Positions 1 to 10,714 of a DNA stretch of 64,000 bases are shown here, one piece after another. Numbering within the stretch: the stretch's first letter is position 1; each line of letters begins with the position of its first letter. Under the pieces are notes generated by a model that saw only the letters and a list, made by a program, of their open reading frames with translations, made no database searches and had not been told where the DNA came from. Source of the stretch: Blastomyces gilchristii SLH14081 (Eukaryota; Ascomycota; Eurotiomycetes; Onygenales; Ajellomycetaceae); assembly GCF_000003855.2 (NCBI RefSeq), contig NW_003101673.1:1528778-1592777 (forward strand), written 5' to 3'. The translations under genes and the position numbers were made by a program.

Positions 1-289
1 AATGTATGAAGCAGTGATATATATGACTGTTCTGAAACTACAGATAATCTCAATAGATTATAATCTGAATACAGAGTTCTTGAGATCTTTCAGCTATGAG
101 AAGATTGAACAGTTAATCAACTCTAAGAATTCAGATACTGATTTCTTTATTATCTTATCTTTATCTTGATTATCTGCAGTTCTTCTGAAACAGCTTTCAA
201 TAGATGAGTGATATCATTGACTTAGTCATATTACTGAAAATATTATATTAAAAATGACTAGAGACTTATAATTTGATATTATTATTATC

Positions 290-900
290 AGTGTGAAGAA
301 ATTATTATTCTGTGTCACATGTGTCAAGATTAAACAGAAACACACTTTTTACAAGAATTTCACACCATATCATGTCATCTGCAAGGTCTTGAAGATTTGA
401 GTGAATATATTCAGTGATGATGAGATTCTTGAAACTGAGAATGATATATCATCTTACACTGATAAGAAGCTTGCAATAGTGATTACAGCTGATGTCACTT
501 ATATAAGATGAATATTTCTGTTGAAATAAAAGAATGAGATGTTGAGATATCTACAGATCTTCAATCAATTGATCAAGAATTTGCTGAGATGTGACATTGC
601 AATCATTCACTCAGACTGTGAAGAATTGAATTTAAATACAGTCACAGTATATATACTCAGTGAAGAAATAAAATAAGAGCTGACTCTTCTTCATACTTCA
701 CAGTAAGATGATGTATTTAAACAATTGATCAGTTTAATCATTGAGAAGTTCTGATCACTATTAATAGATTCTTTCACTTCTGAAAAGATGTAGAGTGAGA
801 CAGTTATTACAGTCAAAGAGCGGCTTAACCTTATGTCAATCTCAACTGTATTGTATGAAAACTCTGAAAATACAAAGCTGATTACACTGTATAAGATCTG
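290..900 (+). pseudogene. copia integrase remnant
   Basis: Conceptual translation shows a zinc-binding-like CVTCVKIKQ segment, then a central segment reading IHSDCEELNLNTVTVY followed by an LHTSQ stretch. This is the place where copia integrases have the second catalytic Asp and the PYTPQQNG-type motif. Stops (TGA, TAA, TAG) and glycine-to-Glu changes are scattered through it. In the intact protein this domain would insert the cDNA into chromosomal DNA. Sequence upstream to base 1 continues the same polyprotein but I recognise no clear domain in it. Confidence 0.7.
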
Positions 901-1841
901 ACTTGAAGCTCTATCTTCTGCACACAGTATTCACTGATGAGGTTGCAAAGCATTCTTGAAGATAGTTCTCAAGCTCATTAATAAAATAGCTTCCCATTTC
1001 AAAGAGTTGATTTTTGTGAAATATGATGATTTTATTAATTATAGATTGATGAACTTCTTCAACAGGTATTTATATATATCAAAAGATATCATCTTTCAGA
1101 AGAATCTTCATCTTGCTAATTTATTATTACTGACTACACACAATCTGAAGATTCTATTCAATGCAGTCTGTAAAGCAGCTGCAGTGATTTCTTCAGTGAC
1201 ATCAGATCTATCTGCTATAATAATTTCTGTAATTTCTTCAATGATTTCTGATTCATTAATTGATGATTTGTTCATTGATGAAAAAATTCAACCTGAGTGT
1301 TCATTATTACTTATACTCACTAATAATTAATGAATTGACTATGAAATCTCCGCGAGAATATCTACCTTTTTGATGTAGAATACACTGAACTTCTCAGAAT
1401 TCACAGTTAAATCTGATAACTCTCTGACATCTATAAGAGATATCACTACAGTGAGAGAATCTACAGTGAGAAACAGTCTTGAAAACCTATTCATCAATTC
1501 TGAGATCACTGTACTTTTAATTTCAAAAAACCTCACATGTATCAATGCTTCTATGAAATGAAAATATTATTACAAGATCTGTGTTAAAGAGATTAACTGT
1601 TTAAAACAGATAGAAATCTGATAACTGATAGAAAGAACATTACAAATAAGTATTCTTCACATTTAATAAGTATTTGATAAAAAGTTCAATAATATAAGTG
1701 AGGTTATTCACTATAAGGCCTGCTAAGTTGTCTGTGAAAATCATCAACAGAAGAGAATTAATTACTTAAAAATCTTTGCATCTGTCATCTCTGCATCTAT
1801 CTCTCAAGCTCTTATGACAATCTCAGCATTCTGAGGCTGAT
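901..1841 (+). pseudogene. copia pol linker and start of reverse transcriptase
   Basis: Continues the copia polyprotein between integrase and reverse transcriptase. An open stretch of 124 codons (956-1330) is only a locally uninterrupted part of the linker and has no recognisable domain. From about 1780 the frame approaches the RT core and continues after the MITE at 1842-2347 with an LQIDMMTAFL motif, matching the copia HQMDV-TAFLNG block. No promoter or separate gene is visible here. Confidence 0.55.
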
Positions 1842-2347
1842 TAGACTGGCCGCTGGGACCATGAATTTCATGTTTGATCCCATTTGATCTGGTCTCATAC
1901 ATTTCTTGGCGTGAATCCTGCTGGGACTGGCTATCAAAAAAACATGCAAAGTGACTATATATCAGATCTTAAAATGGAACCATGACTTGAAAAAAATGAG
2001 AAAGTGGTTCCATTTGGTCTCATTTAGTTCCATTCTTGGCATAAAGTTACTATTTTTAGACATTTTCAGGTGTTTTTTAGACTATTTTTAATTTTTTAAA
2101 AAGTAACACTTTTTGGTAACGCTCAAATGAGATTTAAAGTCATTTAAAGCAATAAAAATAATTTAAATTGAGAAGTGGAAATCATGGTCTCATTTGGAAA
2201 ATGTGACAAGAGTAGACAGTAAGTCCCACTGAGACAGTATGAAACTACTATCTAATGTTAAAACCATGTAATGGGATCAGTCGAATTGGTAATGAGACTA
2301 TCAAAAAATCTGGTCCTGGTCCCAGACACGGTCACACGGTCAGTCTA
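1842..2347 (+). mobile_element. hAT MITE, copy M1 (506 bp)
   Basis: Starts TAGACTGGCCGC and ends CGGTCAGTCTA, giving short inverted ends TAGACTGGCCG/TAGACTGACCG. A perfect 8 bp duplication AGGCTGAT flanks it (1834-1841 and 2348-2355). The 8 bp target duplication is the hallmark of the hAT superfamily. No coding capacity. It lies inside copia pol and is one of the less mutated copies. Confidence 0.93.
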
Positions 2348-3101
2348 AGGCTGATACATTCTGCAGATTGATATGATGACTGCTTTTTTAAACACTTAAC
2401 TGCCTACTGATGAATAGATATATATAAATTAATTCCCAGAATTCTGTGAAGACTGTGATAATCTTGTGTATGAGTTGATACAGAGACTTTACAATCTTAA
2501 GTAAGCAGTACTCTTATAATATAAGAAGCTGTGAAAAATGCTATTATACTCAGACTTTCATGTCAGTTTCTATAATACTGAACTATTTATTCATAATGAA
2601 AGATAGATTTATATAATTATCTACATGAATAATATCTGTCTTTACAGTTTGAAAATCAATGATCTGAACTGAGTCAAAGCTGAAATCACTGCTAATTATA
2701 AGATCAAGAATGTGAAGAATTTCAACTACTATCTAGAAATGAAGATTAATAGAGATTTAACTTTATTAATATTATTTCAATTTCTCTTTATAAGAAATCT
2801 TCTGAAGAAGTTCTCAATGAATAACTATCATTCTACATTCACTTCTATGAAGAAGAATGTTGATTTCATGAATAATGATGAGAAACTGATTACATACACA
2901 GTAGAATTTACTCTACAGTTTTATCAATTCAGAATCAGATCTCTGCAATATCTGGCAATTAATACATATTGCAATGTAAGCTTTACTGCAGAATTTCTTG
3001 AACAATTTAGCTCTGAGTCTACATCAAAGAACTGAGCTGTATTCAAATATACACTTTAATATCTACAGAGTTCAATCAATAAAGATATAATCTATCACAG
3101 A
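2348..3101 (+). pseudogene. copia reverse transcriptase remnant
   Basis: Begins in the RT core (LQIDMMTAFLNT, then a segment ending YNLK at the place of the copia LYGLKQ block). The open frame 2712-3035 shows YLEMKINRD (family YLGMKI-RD), FIRNLLKKFSM and IRSLQYLAI (family IGSLMYLA). The glycines of YLGMKI and IGSL have become Glu and Arg, as expected from G-to-A change. In life this enzyme copied the element's RNA in cytoplasmic particles. It is interrupted at 3101 by a hAT MITE. Confidence 0.8.
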
Positions 3102-3607
3102 TAGACTGACCATGTGACCGTGTCTGAAACCAGGATCGGATTTTTTGATAGTCTCATTACCAATTCGACTGATCTTATTACACAGTTTTAACATTAGATA
3201 GTAGTTTCATACTGTCTCAGTGAGACTTACTGTCTACTCTTGTCACATTTTCCAAATGAGACCATGATTTCCACTTCTCAATTTAAATTATTTTTATGGC
3301 TTTAAATGACTTTAAATCTCATTTGAGTATTACCAAAAAGTGTTACTTTTTAAAAAATTAACAATAGTCTAAAAAAAACCTTAAAATGTCTAAAAATAGT
3401 AACTTTATGCCAAGAATGAGACTAAATGAGATCAAATAAGATCACTTTCTCATTTTTTTCAAGTCACGGTTTCATTTTAAGATCTGATATATAGTCACTT
3501 TACATGTTTTTTTGATAGCCAGTCCCAGCGGGATTCACGTCAAGAAATGTATAGAACCAGATCAAATGTGATCAAATGTGAAATTCATAGTTCCAGCGGC
3601 CAGTCTA
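3102..3607 (-). mobile_element. hAT MITE, copy M2 (506 bp)
   Basis: Same 506 bp element as at 1842 but inverted. It is flanked by the perfect 8 bp duplication ATCACAGA (3094-3101 and 3608-3615). It interrupts copia pol between reverse transcriptase and RNase H. Confidence 0.93.
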
Positions 3608-4065
3608 ATCACAGAGATGCTGATATTGAATCTGTGATATATGCAGATACTGATTATTATTATTATTATTCTTCAATTATAGATGTATGCAGTCAGAGAC
3701 AACGATATCTACCTGAGAACTTTTAGTTCTCAGAGTGTTTCCTATATCTATAAAGTTAACTATTATACATTCATCAATTTCAGATATGCAAAATCAGAAA
3801 ATTCCAGCTCAGAATATAAAAACTGTTTACAAATTGCAGTGTTTTAACATCTTCTAATACTTTGAAATCATTTGACAATATCATGACAAAGGAAAAGAGA
3901 AAGAGAACACAGTCTTAAAGATAGACACATTAAATAGATAGATAGAAAGAAATTGAAAGAAAAAGATAAAGTAAAGAGAGACTGTAACAAAACAAATTAT
4001 TAAAAGATAGTATATAGCTGTTTTAACAGACTATATCTGATTGATTTCCTCTCTTCATATTCAGA

Positions 4066-4250
4066 NNNNNNNNNNNNNNNNNNNNNNNNNNNNNNNNNNN
4101 NNNNNNNNNNNNNNNNNNNNNNNNNNNNNNNNNNNNNNNNNNNNNNNNNNNNNNNNNNNNNNNNNNNNNNNNNNNNNNNNNNNNNNNNNNNNNNNNNNNN
4201 NNNNNNNNNNNNNNNNNNNNNNNNNNNNNNNNNNNNNNNNNNNNNNNNNN
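4066..4250. other. assembly gap (185 N)
   Basis: A run of N falls in the LINE just upstream of its 3' UTR. Comparison with the LINE fragment at 15313-16503 anchors both sides (left anchor ends at 15720, right anchor resumes at 15991), so that copy has about 270 bp where 185 N are written. Open frames reported across the N run are artefacts. Confidence 0.98.
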
Positions 4251-4319
4251 CACTTTCAGCTGTATTATAGGATAAGAATATTTTCTTTTTACATTTAATT
4301 GAACAAGATTTTCACTTGG

Positions 4320-7300
4320 GTTTTATTTCAAATCTTGAATAATGTATACTTTTCTTTTATTTCTGCCAGCTTTCATTTCACTTATCTAAACAAGATTCTT
4401 TTATTTTTCTCTTTATAAAAGATCAGAATACTTTTTTGAATAGATCTGCTTAATTCTGCACTCTTTTTTACAGCTGAATCAGCTAATTCATTGTCATGAA
4501 TATTCATATAAGCAGGAACTCAGTGCAGATGAATTATCAGCTTTGATGTTCTTCTCTTTTGAATTTTTAAAACAGAGTTTAAGATCAGTTTAAGATTTAT
4601 TTAATCATTATGAATCTGACTATTTCTAAGTCTTTTTAAAGCTGCTTGACTATCAGAGAATATTCATATCTCTTTTAAACTATTTTCTCTTTTATAAGAT
4701 TTTATTTCAATGAGTTTGAAAGCTTTCACTATTACAAATAGTTCAGCATCAAAGACTTCAGATTCACAGTCTAGATTTCAGAAATCTGAGATAAAATTGA
4801 TATTATCTTCAGTATAAGCAATGTCTGTATCTAATCTATTCAAATTCTCATTTTTTAAGTCATCTGAATAAATCAGAATAGAGTCTTTTATATTGATTGT
4901 AGAAATTCTCTTCAAATACTGTTCATATTCTTTCTCTTTTAATAGTTCACTTATTTGTAAGTTTATAAGAGATTCAAGCTTTTCTCTTCAGAGAGATAAC
5001 TTCTCATGATCAACTTTTTCAACATTTAAAGAAGAAAATTGATTTTTAATCAGAGAGCATAGTCTGTACAGTTGAGAAGACATTTTCTTTGAAGAATTAT
5101 TTTCATTTCAATCAAGGAATCTATTTCAATTCAGTTCATTTTCAGAGTTAATTGATGAAAATGAAGAAGAGACTCTTTCTCTGATTATATAATTTAAGCT
5201 TATCTTTATAACTCTCAGAGTATAGTTCATACAGATCTTTTCAAATCTAATAGTAGAAGAAGAAATTGAAGCTTCAATTTTCATTGCTTTAATACAAGAT
5301 GATTTGAATGCTTTTAGAATTCTTCTCAAGACTCTGTTTTACAGACTTTGAAAGAGTTCAGTGAAATTTCCTTGATTATTTCATCAAACTTAAACTTCAT
5401 AATCAGCTACTGATGTAATACAGGCTATATATAACTGTCTTATAGCCTGAAAGAATAGACCTCTCTCTGTATTTGATAGTCTGATTATGTTATTTAATAG
5501 TCTTTCTGCCTGGACAGTTCTTTGTTAAATGTGATATTTAAAATTCAACTTGAAGTTTCATCATACTTCTAATCATTTAACATTTACACTGGGTTTAATC
5601 TCTGTATTTAAAAGAGTTAGAGATAGGTCTTTCTCATTGAATCTAGAAAAGAAATGAATTAACTCAGTTTTATTCATATTAAATTGAATTTAATTAATAT
5701 CTGCTCTAACAAAGATTTTCTTTACAGCTTCTTCAATCACTTTTAAATTCTCTTTGATAGTTTTTAAGCTGTAGACTAGATCAATATCATTTATATAACT
5801 TAAAGATCATACTATTTTCATATCTATATTTTTGCATAGATATACAGTGTATATTGTAAATAAAATAAGTAAGATTAAAGATTCTTACAGTACTTCTATT
5901 TTTATCTCAGTCTTGTCTTATTTCATTTTATCAAAGAATAGTTATATGATTCTTTTAGATATAAAACAGTTAATTCACTTTATTAGAGAAAGTGATAGTT
6001 TTAACATCTTCAAAGTCTGAATTAACTTTGACTTTGAAACATGATCAAATGCTTCTTTTATATCAATAAAAACTGCAGTTGAGATCAGATCTTCATACTT
6101 TGCTATTTAAATATTATAAACAACTGAGAGAACAGTGTTAATTACAGAACACTGTTTTCTATCTCTCATTTATTCACTGAATAAAAGAGAATTACTGATA
6201 GAGTTTATAAAAGATAGTTGAGTAGCTATTATCTTTTCTAAAATCTTTTCTAGGCAGTTCAATAGAGATATTACTCTATATGACTTGAAAATTGAAGTTT
6301 TTCTATTAGATTTTGCAAGAATCACTTCAGTGACTTCTCTCCAGCATTCAGAATGATATTCACTTTTCAAGAGATTAAAAAAGAGCTCAAAATATTCATT
6401 CTTTATGTAGAAGTATATATTTTGAATAATCAAGTGATTAATTGAATCAGGACCTGTAGCAGTTTTAACAGAACTTGAGAAGATAGCTGACTCTAATTCA
6501 TCTTGAGTAAAATCAGGCCATTCCCAGTCATTTTCATCAATATAGTTGAGAAGTAATATATTCCCTTTCTCTTTCTCTGAATCTGATGAGTTTTGAAAGA
6601 GAGTTCTTATAAAAGCTTGACATTTTTTCTCAAAAGAGTTTGCTGTATATGATTCATTCTGAAACTTATATTCTAAGGTTGAAAGTTTTGCTACACTTCT
6701 TGTTTTAGTATGATTAAAAGCTTTAAAAACTTCTTTTTCTTATGCTTCTTCAAGAAATTTATTACAGCAGTCTGTTTTAGCTTTTTTAATATCTGAGAAA
6801 TATTCATTTCTGACAGCTTTGAACTCTTTATCAGAAATTATATCATTCTTTCAATCTCTTCTAGTAGTAGTCAATTGTTTTCTTTTAGATGTGATATTCT
6901 CATTTCATCAAGGTTTTGAATACTCAGAAGACTTTCTCTTTAAAATATTATCTTTAACACTTGCTAGAATAATAGATGTAATGAGCTTCACTCTATTCTC
7001 AAGCATTTCATTTGAGATATCTTGATCAGGATTTCAATACAGCTCACTCTATCTTGCAGATTTTAACAGTTTTATACTTTCTTCAACTGCCTTTCAGTCA
7101 GCTTTTTCAAAGTTAAACTGATTAGAGAGAAGAGGATTTTCACTCATTTGTTTCTCACTCAGTTTAATATTAAATTAAATAATCTCATGATCTGATTCTG
7201 ATGTCTCATTTGAATCAATAAATCAGTTTACAAGTCTTTTTTCTATTAGATTTTATAACATGAAGATTAGATCTATAATAGATTTCTGTTTCATTTCTTT

Positions 7301-7560
7301 TCTAAAGAATGTTTGTTGATCAGACTTGTTAACTAAACCTATTGAATACTCAAAGATTCATTTAATCAGGTTATCAGCTCTTACTGCTCTTTTGCATTCT
7401 GAATTTCATCAAAGATGATGTGCATTGAAATCTCCTGCAATTATAGAGTTTCTTGATGAAGTTATGTTCAGAAATTCTCTATTAATTGTTCAGATGTTAT
7501 TATTGTTCTTTCAATGACTTTTCATTATAGATATTTATGAGCTGTATAGTATCAAACTCA
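4320..7560 (-). pseudogene. LINE ORF2 relic (endonuclease-RT-RNase H)
   Basis: Endonuclease/exonuclease/phosphatase remnant IIAGDFNAHH near 7430, then RT fingers with SYRVISLLNCLEKILEKIIA (family SYRPISLLN...KILEK) at 6200-6300. RNase H follows, with the ELADSAAKKS-like end near 4480 and the carboxylate-bearing segments near 4850-4700. In an intact element the protein nicks target DNA and reverse-transcribes from the nick. The N-terminal half of the endonuclease is missing. Breaks are mainly TGA for Trp. Residues 5126-5329 are repeated almost exactly at 61322-61500. Confidence 0.8.
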
Positions 7561-7644
7561 TTCTCTTTATCTATAATATCACTCACTGCAGATACTGATT
7601 AAGCTGGTAGAAATTCAGAATTCTGTTCAATTATCAGTTATATC

Positions 7645-8154
7645 TAGACTGACCGTGTGACCGTGTCTGAGACCAGAACTAGATTTTTTGATAGTCTCAT
7701 TATCAATTTGATCAATCCCATTACACAGTTTTAACATTAGATAGTAGTTTCATACTGTCTCAGTGAGACTTACTGTCTACTCTTGTCACATTTTTCAAAT
7801 GAGATCATGATTTTCACTTCTCAATTTAAATTATTTTTATTGCTTTAAATGACTTTAAATCTCATTTAAGTGTTATCAAAAAGCATTACTTTTTAAAAAA
7901 TTAAAAATAGTCTAAAAAAAAAAAACCTTAAAATGTCTAAAAATAGTAACTTTATATCAAGAATAAGACTAAATGAAATTAAATGAGATCACTTTCTCAT
8001 TTTTTTCAAGTCATGGTTTCATTTTAAGATCTCATATATAGTCACTTTGCATGTTTTTTTAATGACTAGTCTCAGTGAAATTCATGCCAAGAAATGTATG
8101 AGATCAGATCAAATGAAATTAAATGTGAAATTCATAGTTCTAGCAGTCAGTCTA
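7645..8154 (-). mobile_element. hAT MITE, copy M3 (510 bp)
   Basis: Inverted copy of the 506 bp MITE with a longer A run inside. It is flanked by the perfect 8 bp duplication GTTATATC (7637-7644 and 8155-8162). It is more mutated than the first two. It sits in copia RNase H. Confidence 0.92.
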
Positions 8155-8590
8155 GTTATATCATCTATATAACAGATGATCTTATTATATGACAGAGCTG
8201 CTATCAAATCAAGATCTTTAAATCATTAATAGAGACTGAATATATTGTATTCTCTGAGACTATATATAAGCTTATCTGTCTTTATAAGCTTCTAGAAGAC
8301 ACTGAATTCATTTCATTCTGTCTTAATATTCTGAATGCTGATGATTATCTCATTTTCATCACAGTTAATAATCTCACTTATACAATTCATACTGATAATA
8401 AGTTCATTATAGAGCTATTCTCTTCTGAAGTAGTTTCATGCTACTCAAAGTATATAGAGGTTTATTTTCACATTCTTCAGAATCTTGTCTGTAAGAATAA
8501 GATATTAATTTAATATATTTCATCTACTGAGAATCTGATGAATAAGCTTACTAAGTCACTTAAAACATTGAAATATACATGTTGAAAGAA
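8155..8590 (+). pseudogene. copia RNase H remnant, C-terminal end of pol
   Basis: Joining 3608-3656, 7587-7644 and 8155 onwards gives the copia RNase H order: YADTD, then a segment containing SIISYIYI, then KSLIETEYIVFSE (family SSTEAEYIA-SEA), then TDNKFIIEL and KYIEVYFHILQN. Only the removal of a LINE and a MITE is needed to restore the order, which supports both insertions. Stops are TGA and TAA at tryptophan- or glutamine-like positions. The reading frame ends near 8590. Confidence 0.75.
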
Positions 8591-8831
8591 GAATATGAAG
8601 ATCAAGAATTAAAAAATAATGTATCTCATGACTGATTTTTCATTATTATACATTTTCCAGTTATTTTTTATATCAGTACTTGATTTGAAGATGAATTTTA
8701 TATGTAGCATCATGTATAGTTACTCTGATAAGTGAGGGTGTGAGGTCATGTGATCTGGCTTACTAATTCTTTCATTATATAACTTCTCATAAGCTAGTAA
8801 TTTTTTAATTATACAAGCTTTACATCTTTTA
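8591..8831 (+). other. copia 3' non-coding end, possible 3' LTR start
   Basis: AT-rich sequence after the copia RNase H. It contains one less mutated patch (8725-8765, GAGGGTGTGAGG). A TGTTGAAAG at 8579 could be an LTR start, but without a second copy in the window the boundary cannot be fixed. No gene seen. Confidence 0.4.
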
Positions 8832-9159
8832 TACTTTCTTTACTGTACTTTTTCTTTTCTTTTCTGTTCTTTTCTATCTACTTATTTAATATATCTATCT
8901 TTAAGACTTTGCTCTCTTTTCTTTTGTCATGATATTTCTAAATGATTTCAAAGTATCAGAAGATGTTAAAATACTGTAATTTATAAAGAGTTTTTATATT
9001 CTGAGCTGAAATGTTCTGATTTTGTATATCTGAAATTGATAAATGTATAATAGTTGACTTTATAGATATTAGAAAAACTCTGAGAACTAAAAGTTTTCAG
9101 GTAGATGTCATAGTCTCTGACTGTATACATCTATAATTGAAGAATAATAATAATAATAA
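8832..9159 (+). mobile_element. LINE 3' end fragment with (AAT)n tail
   Basis: About 330 bp matching the 3' UTR of the LINE at 3657-7586 (same TTTCTATCTA, CTTTTGTCATGATAT and GAACTAAAAGTT blocks) and ending in AATAATAATAATAA directly against the unmutated island. I could not find a target duplication, so it may be either a short insertion or what remains after rearrangement. It forms an inverted pair with 12581-12906. Confidence 0.75.
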
Positions 9160-9199
9160 CGCGCTCAACTAGTTAGTCAAATTCAACAACTACATTTGC

Positions 9200-9646
9200 A
9201 AATTAACATAATAATCATCAAATTCCAAGCGTGTAGAAGTGCTTAAAGCACTGGTAATTATCTGCTACCTGTCTATTCTTATCAAGGGCCTTGAGATAAA
9301 CACATTTGATCTTGTTGTTATGCTGCTCGCCAAAGAAATTCACCCAGTTGACTCCCACTTCATCAAACATCATCTCTTGCACAATATTTCACAGAATCTA
9401 GGGTGTAGAGACAAAGCCGCGGTCAGAGAGCTTGTTTATATACTCTAGAAGCTTATCTTTCTGTATATCAGTGAGCTTTTTCTTATACCAGGAGGTTGCT
9501 TCATGGCAATCAAGTTACAGGCCTTTATGCCGCCGGCGCAAGGTTTCTGGGCTAATTGAGTATTTCTTCACAGTCACAGAGTAATTTGGCTTCTTCTGCG
9601 ATTCAAGATCATCAATCGCGAGCTTAATCACTTCATTGTTGACCAT
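9200..9646 (-). pseudogene. pogo/Fot-type DDE transposase, N-terminal fragment
   Basis: From ATG at 9646 the product begins with an HTH_psq domain (NNEVIKLAIDDLESQKKPNY, then KKYSISPETLRRRHKG). This is the usual first DNA-binding helix-turn-helix of fungal pogo/Fot transposases. After a TAA at 9515 the same frame continues as an HTH_CENPB-like second domain (QKDKLLEYINKLSDRGFVST, then VGVNWVNFF and YLKALDKNRQVADNY), with further TAG and TGA stops. Only about 150 of the usual 500 or so residues remain. The catalytic DDE domain is absent. Base composition is normal here, unlike the surrounding repeats. Confidence 0.78.
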
Positions 9647-9730
9647 GATATTACGCGTTGAAGTTGAACGTTGAAGGAATTTAATGATGTAAAAATTTGG
9701 CTCATTGAGTGATGAGCTACATGTCGTCAT

Positions 9731-10267
9731 TGATCACCTTAAAATAATTAGCTTTGGTTGCTTCCGAAGCAGCCAAAGAAGGCGGCCATTCCACAGATGC
9801 CCCCTGCTGAGCGTCATTGCACATCAAATGGCAGCCCTTTGTCAAAAACCTCGCCATTAGCCAGTGTATCTGATTAGAATAAAGCACGCTATTCCTGCAG
9901 ATGGGAATCAACCAAGCGAAATTTGAGAAGCCATCAAGCACGCATCTTTGGCCCAAGGCCCTCAGATCAGGCAACAATGCATGCTGGAATATCTATCTTG
10001 CTCCATTGACCGGTCACTGCTTGGTCCTTGTTAGATGTGCTGGCATTGGAGTGTTGAAAGAAGAGGGGTAATGTAATAGTTCTCCTGCCTTAAAAGTGCG
10101 ATAGATATGCTGCTCTCATTCAATAATTTTCCACAAGAGCTTCAAAACTGAGATATAAAGTGATCTTAGGAGAGAGAAAGGAGATTCCTATGTAAGGATT
10201 TCACATCTATTCTAGAGCTATATCTTGCATAATGCTGATCTGCTCCTTGTACACAAGTGTAAACAAA
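9731..10267. other. unassigned low-mutation spacer
   Basis: Normal-composition sequence upstream of the pogo fragment. An 86-codon minus-strand frame (9977-9717) ends in the pogo start region. I recognise no domain in either strand. It could be 5' sequence of the pogo element or a broken host gene. Confidence 0.4.
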
Positions 10268-10579
10268 ATGACCTCTCAAAATAAGATATCCCTATCCAAT
10301 GACATTAACAACAAACTTAAATCAAAACTTGCAGAGCAACAGCAGCTTCAATAAAAGACACTAGAGCTGAAAGAGTTTGTTAAATCTCTGCAAGGCCGGG
10401 TTCCTGAGTTAAAATTACTTTCTTCCAGTGCCCAAAAGTCGCGGGGGTTGTGTGATCTCGAGGAAACTTTGACTCCTGAGCAGGAAATGAGGGAGCATGA
10501 AGCGGAATTAGACGCGATCAGAGGAAGGATCATTGTCTTGCAGCAGGCTATCACATTGCTGTCGCAGCAGGGGAATTGA
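10268..10579 (+). pseudogene. small coiled-coil gene with one in-frame stop
   Basis: ATG at 10268 opens a frame that ends at TGA 10577-10579 (103 codons) with a single internal TAA at codon 29 (10352-10354), probably a CAA/CAG to TAA change. The product is rich in Gln, Glu, Lys and Leu (MTSQNKISLSNDINN at the start, TPEQEMREHEAELDAIRGR near residues 70-90, QQAITLLSQQGN at the end). This predicts an amphipathic coiled coil with no signal peptide. The codon use looks like the neighbouring kinase gene. I do not recognise the family. It lies about 140 bp beyond the 3' end of the convergent APH pseudogene. Confidence 0.6.
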
Positions 10580-10714
10580 ATAAAACAATTAAAAGGTAAT
10601 CTTTCCAATTCAATGTTGCAGTTTGGCCATGATGCAGCATGCAGAGAGACTGATACCAGCCAGTGACCAAGGTATTCAAGAAGGAAGGGACCCAATAACA
10701 CTTGCAATGTCAGA

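Larger units (their letters stand above)
3657..7586 (-). mobile_element. Tad1/I-like LINE, 5'-truncated, RT and RNase H relic
   Basis: Non-LTR retrotransposon on the minus strand with an (AAT)n tail (TTATTATT on plus, from 3651) and a 15 bp duplication TGCAGATACTGATTA at 3642-3656 and 7587-7601. From 5' to 3' on minus: end of the endonuclease domain (GDFNAHHL near 7430), reverse transcriptase (SYRVISLLNCLEKILEKIIA within 6170-6433), a long linker, RNase H (about 4880-4480) and a 3' UTR. It is truncated inside the endonuclease. All frames are interrupted. A 185 bp N run removes part of the C-terminal region. Confidence 0.88.
1..8831 (+). mobile_element. Ty1/copia retrotransposon relic, interrupted four times
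   Basis: The plus strand carries copia-order pol remnants: integrase (about 300-900), reverse transcriptase (about 1780-3101) and RNase H (3608-3656, 7587-7644, 8155-8590). The frame resumes after removal of each insert: hAT MITEs at 1842, 3102 and 7645, and a LINE at 3657. Its left end lies outside the window. The 3' LTR could not be delimited because only one copy is present. All frames are broken, mostly by TGA where tryptophan is expected. Superfamily assignment rests on domain order INT-RT-RNH and on motif wording; I consider it firm. Confidence 0.85.

Noticed and set aside
4023..4298. Open frames across the N run
   Set aside because: They are created by the gap and contain no real sequence.
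9717..9977. 86-codon frame as a separate host gene
   Set aside because: No domain, no start context, and it overlaps the start of the pogo fragment; kept only as an unassigned spacer.
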